18,363 nucleotides of DNA from Pelagophyceae sp. CCMP2097 (lineage: Eukaryota; Sar; Pelagophyceae). The notes beneath the pieces are model-generated. The model was not told the origin of the DNA. It worked only from the letters and a program-made list of their open reading frames with translations, and made no database searches. Location: NCBI GenBank assembly GCA_026770575.1, contig MU657185.1, positions 330,922 through 349,284 of the forward strand, given 5' to 3'. Shown here in pieces: positions 18,052 to 18,363 of this stretch (positions within the stretch are counted from its first letter, which is position 1; every line of letters starts with the position of its first letter). The position numbers and the translations under genes were made by a program.

Positions 18052-18363
18052 TTCGAATTCTTTCCCCGGGCGAAGTATTCGCTAAAACGGAGGGTCCCTA
18101 GTCCCTCACGCCTTACTGAATTACAATTGCTCTGTAATGCAGTTTGTTTCAGTTGGCTCGTCCGTTGGATTTTTTCGAGTGCGCTTACGGGGGTCCTATG
18201 ATCCTCGTGGCCTTTTGGGTTGCACTGGGTGGCCTGCGCGCTTGCTTCCGCCGAGATTCGGTTTTTTTTCCCCCCCTTTTCCCCTTGGGCGCATATTTAG
18301 CACCCTCCTACTCGTAAAAAACGAGTAGCGCCTCGTTCCCATTTTACGAGTAAGAAAACGAGT
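18052..18363. other. Right flank upstream of the half-dehydratase gene
   Basis: No convincing gene is seen. The stretch is pyrimidine-rich around 18255-18290 and contains the ACGAGTA-related inverted repeats at 18308-18363. It should hold the promoter of the minus-strand gene starting at 18051; no TATA-like element stands out. Confidence 0.45.
18308..18328. repeat. 8-bp inverted repeat CTACTCGT...ACGAGTAG
   Basis: CTACTCGT (18308-18315) and ACGAGTAG (18321-18328) are perfect complements around a five-A loop. The core ACGAGT recurs in the same orientation near 18345 and at the very end of the window, so the repeat cluster probably continues past the edge. Confidence 0.75.

Noticed and set aside
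1..18363. CRISPR arrays, rRNA genes, insertion-sequence transposases or phage genes
   Set aside because: No regularly spaced repeats, rRNA motifs or transposase/integrase frames were seen; the genes are eukaryotic and spliced.

Overview
The window looks like nuclear DNA of a GC-rich, intron-bearing microalga. The codon use (strong G/C in third positions, abundant GAC/GAG/GCG), the very short introns (about 45-210 nt) and the eukaryote-only families (RECQL4-type helicase, CacyBP/SGT1-type CS-SGS protein, CNNM-type transporter, secreted FUT8-like glycosyltransferase) all fit. A pelagophyte or related stramenopile, or a haptophyte, is my best guess; the species cannot be named from the sequence alone. 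All gene models are hand-spliced: open frames were joined where splice sites, phase and protein-family continuity agree, and no transcript evidence was available.

Layout. 1-1472: gene-free, AT-richer at its left end, with a cluster of inverted repeats at 482-602. 1473-4370 (+): a two-exon gene for a secretory protein of about 923 aa that joins a GT-A-like domain to a FUT8-like (GT23-type) fucosyltransferase domain. 4692-5964 (-): a two-exon low-complexity protein with repeated KERMAKM motifs, possibly an actin-cytoskeleton scaffold. 6258-7787 (-): a very compact gene of about 11 exons for a CS-SGS co-chaperone adaptor like CacyBP/SIP. 7788-8651: no gene seen. 8652-10441 (-): a three-exon CNNM/CorB-type DUF21-CBS membrane protein. 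10602-15877 (+): a seven-exon RECQL4-type helicase of about 1544 aa with a GRF zinc finger and a SAP domain ahead of the helicase core. It is divergent from the CNNM gene across 160 bp. 15967-16457 (-): a small two-exon gene of unknown function, convergent with RECQL4. 16680-18051 (-): about seven exons joining two small beta-barrel-like repeats to the C-terminal half of a polyketide-synthase dehydratase fold. 18052-18363: no gene; an inverted repeat near the end.

The genes do not form an operon or an evident pathway. They look like ordinary closely packed eukaryotic housekeeping and accessory genes. The most unusual points are the double glycosyltransferase, the GRF/SAP-bearing RECQL4, the half-dehydratase fusion with a 21-nt microexon, a recurring candidate class of introns that begin GCGC instead of GTGCG, and a first RECQL4 intron that fits no canonical splice pair.
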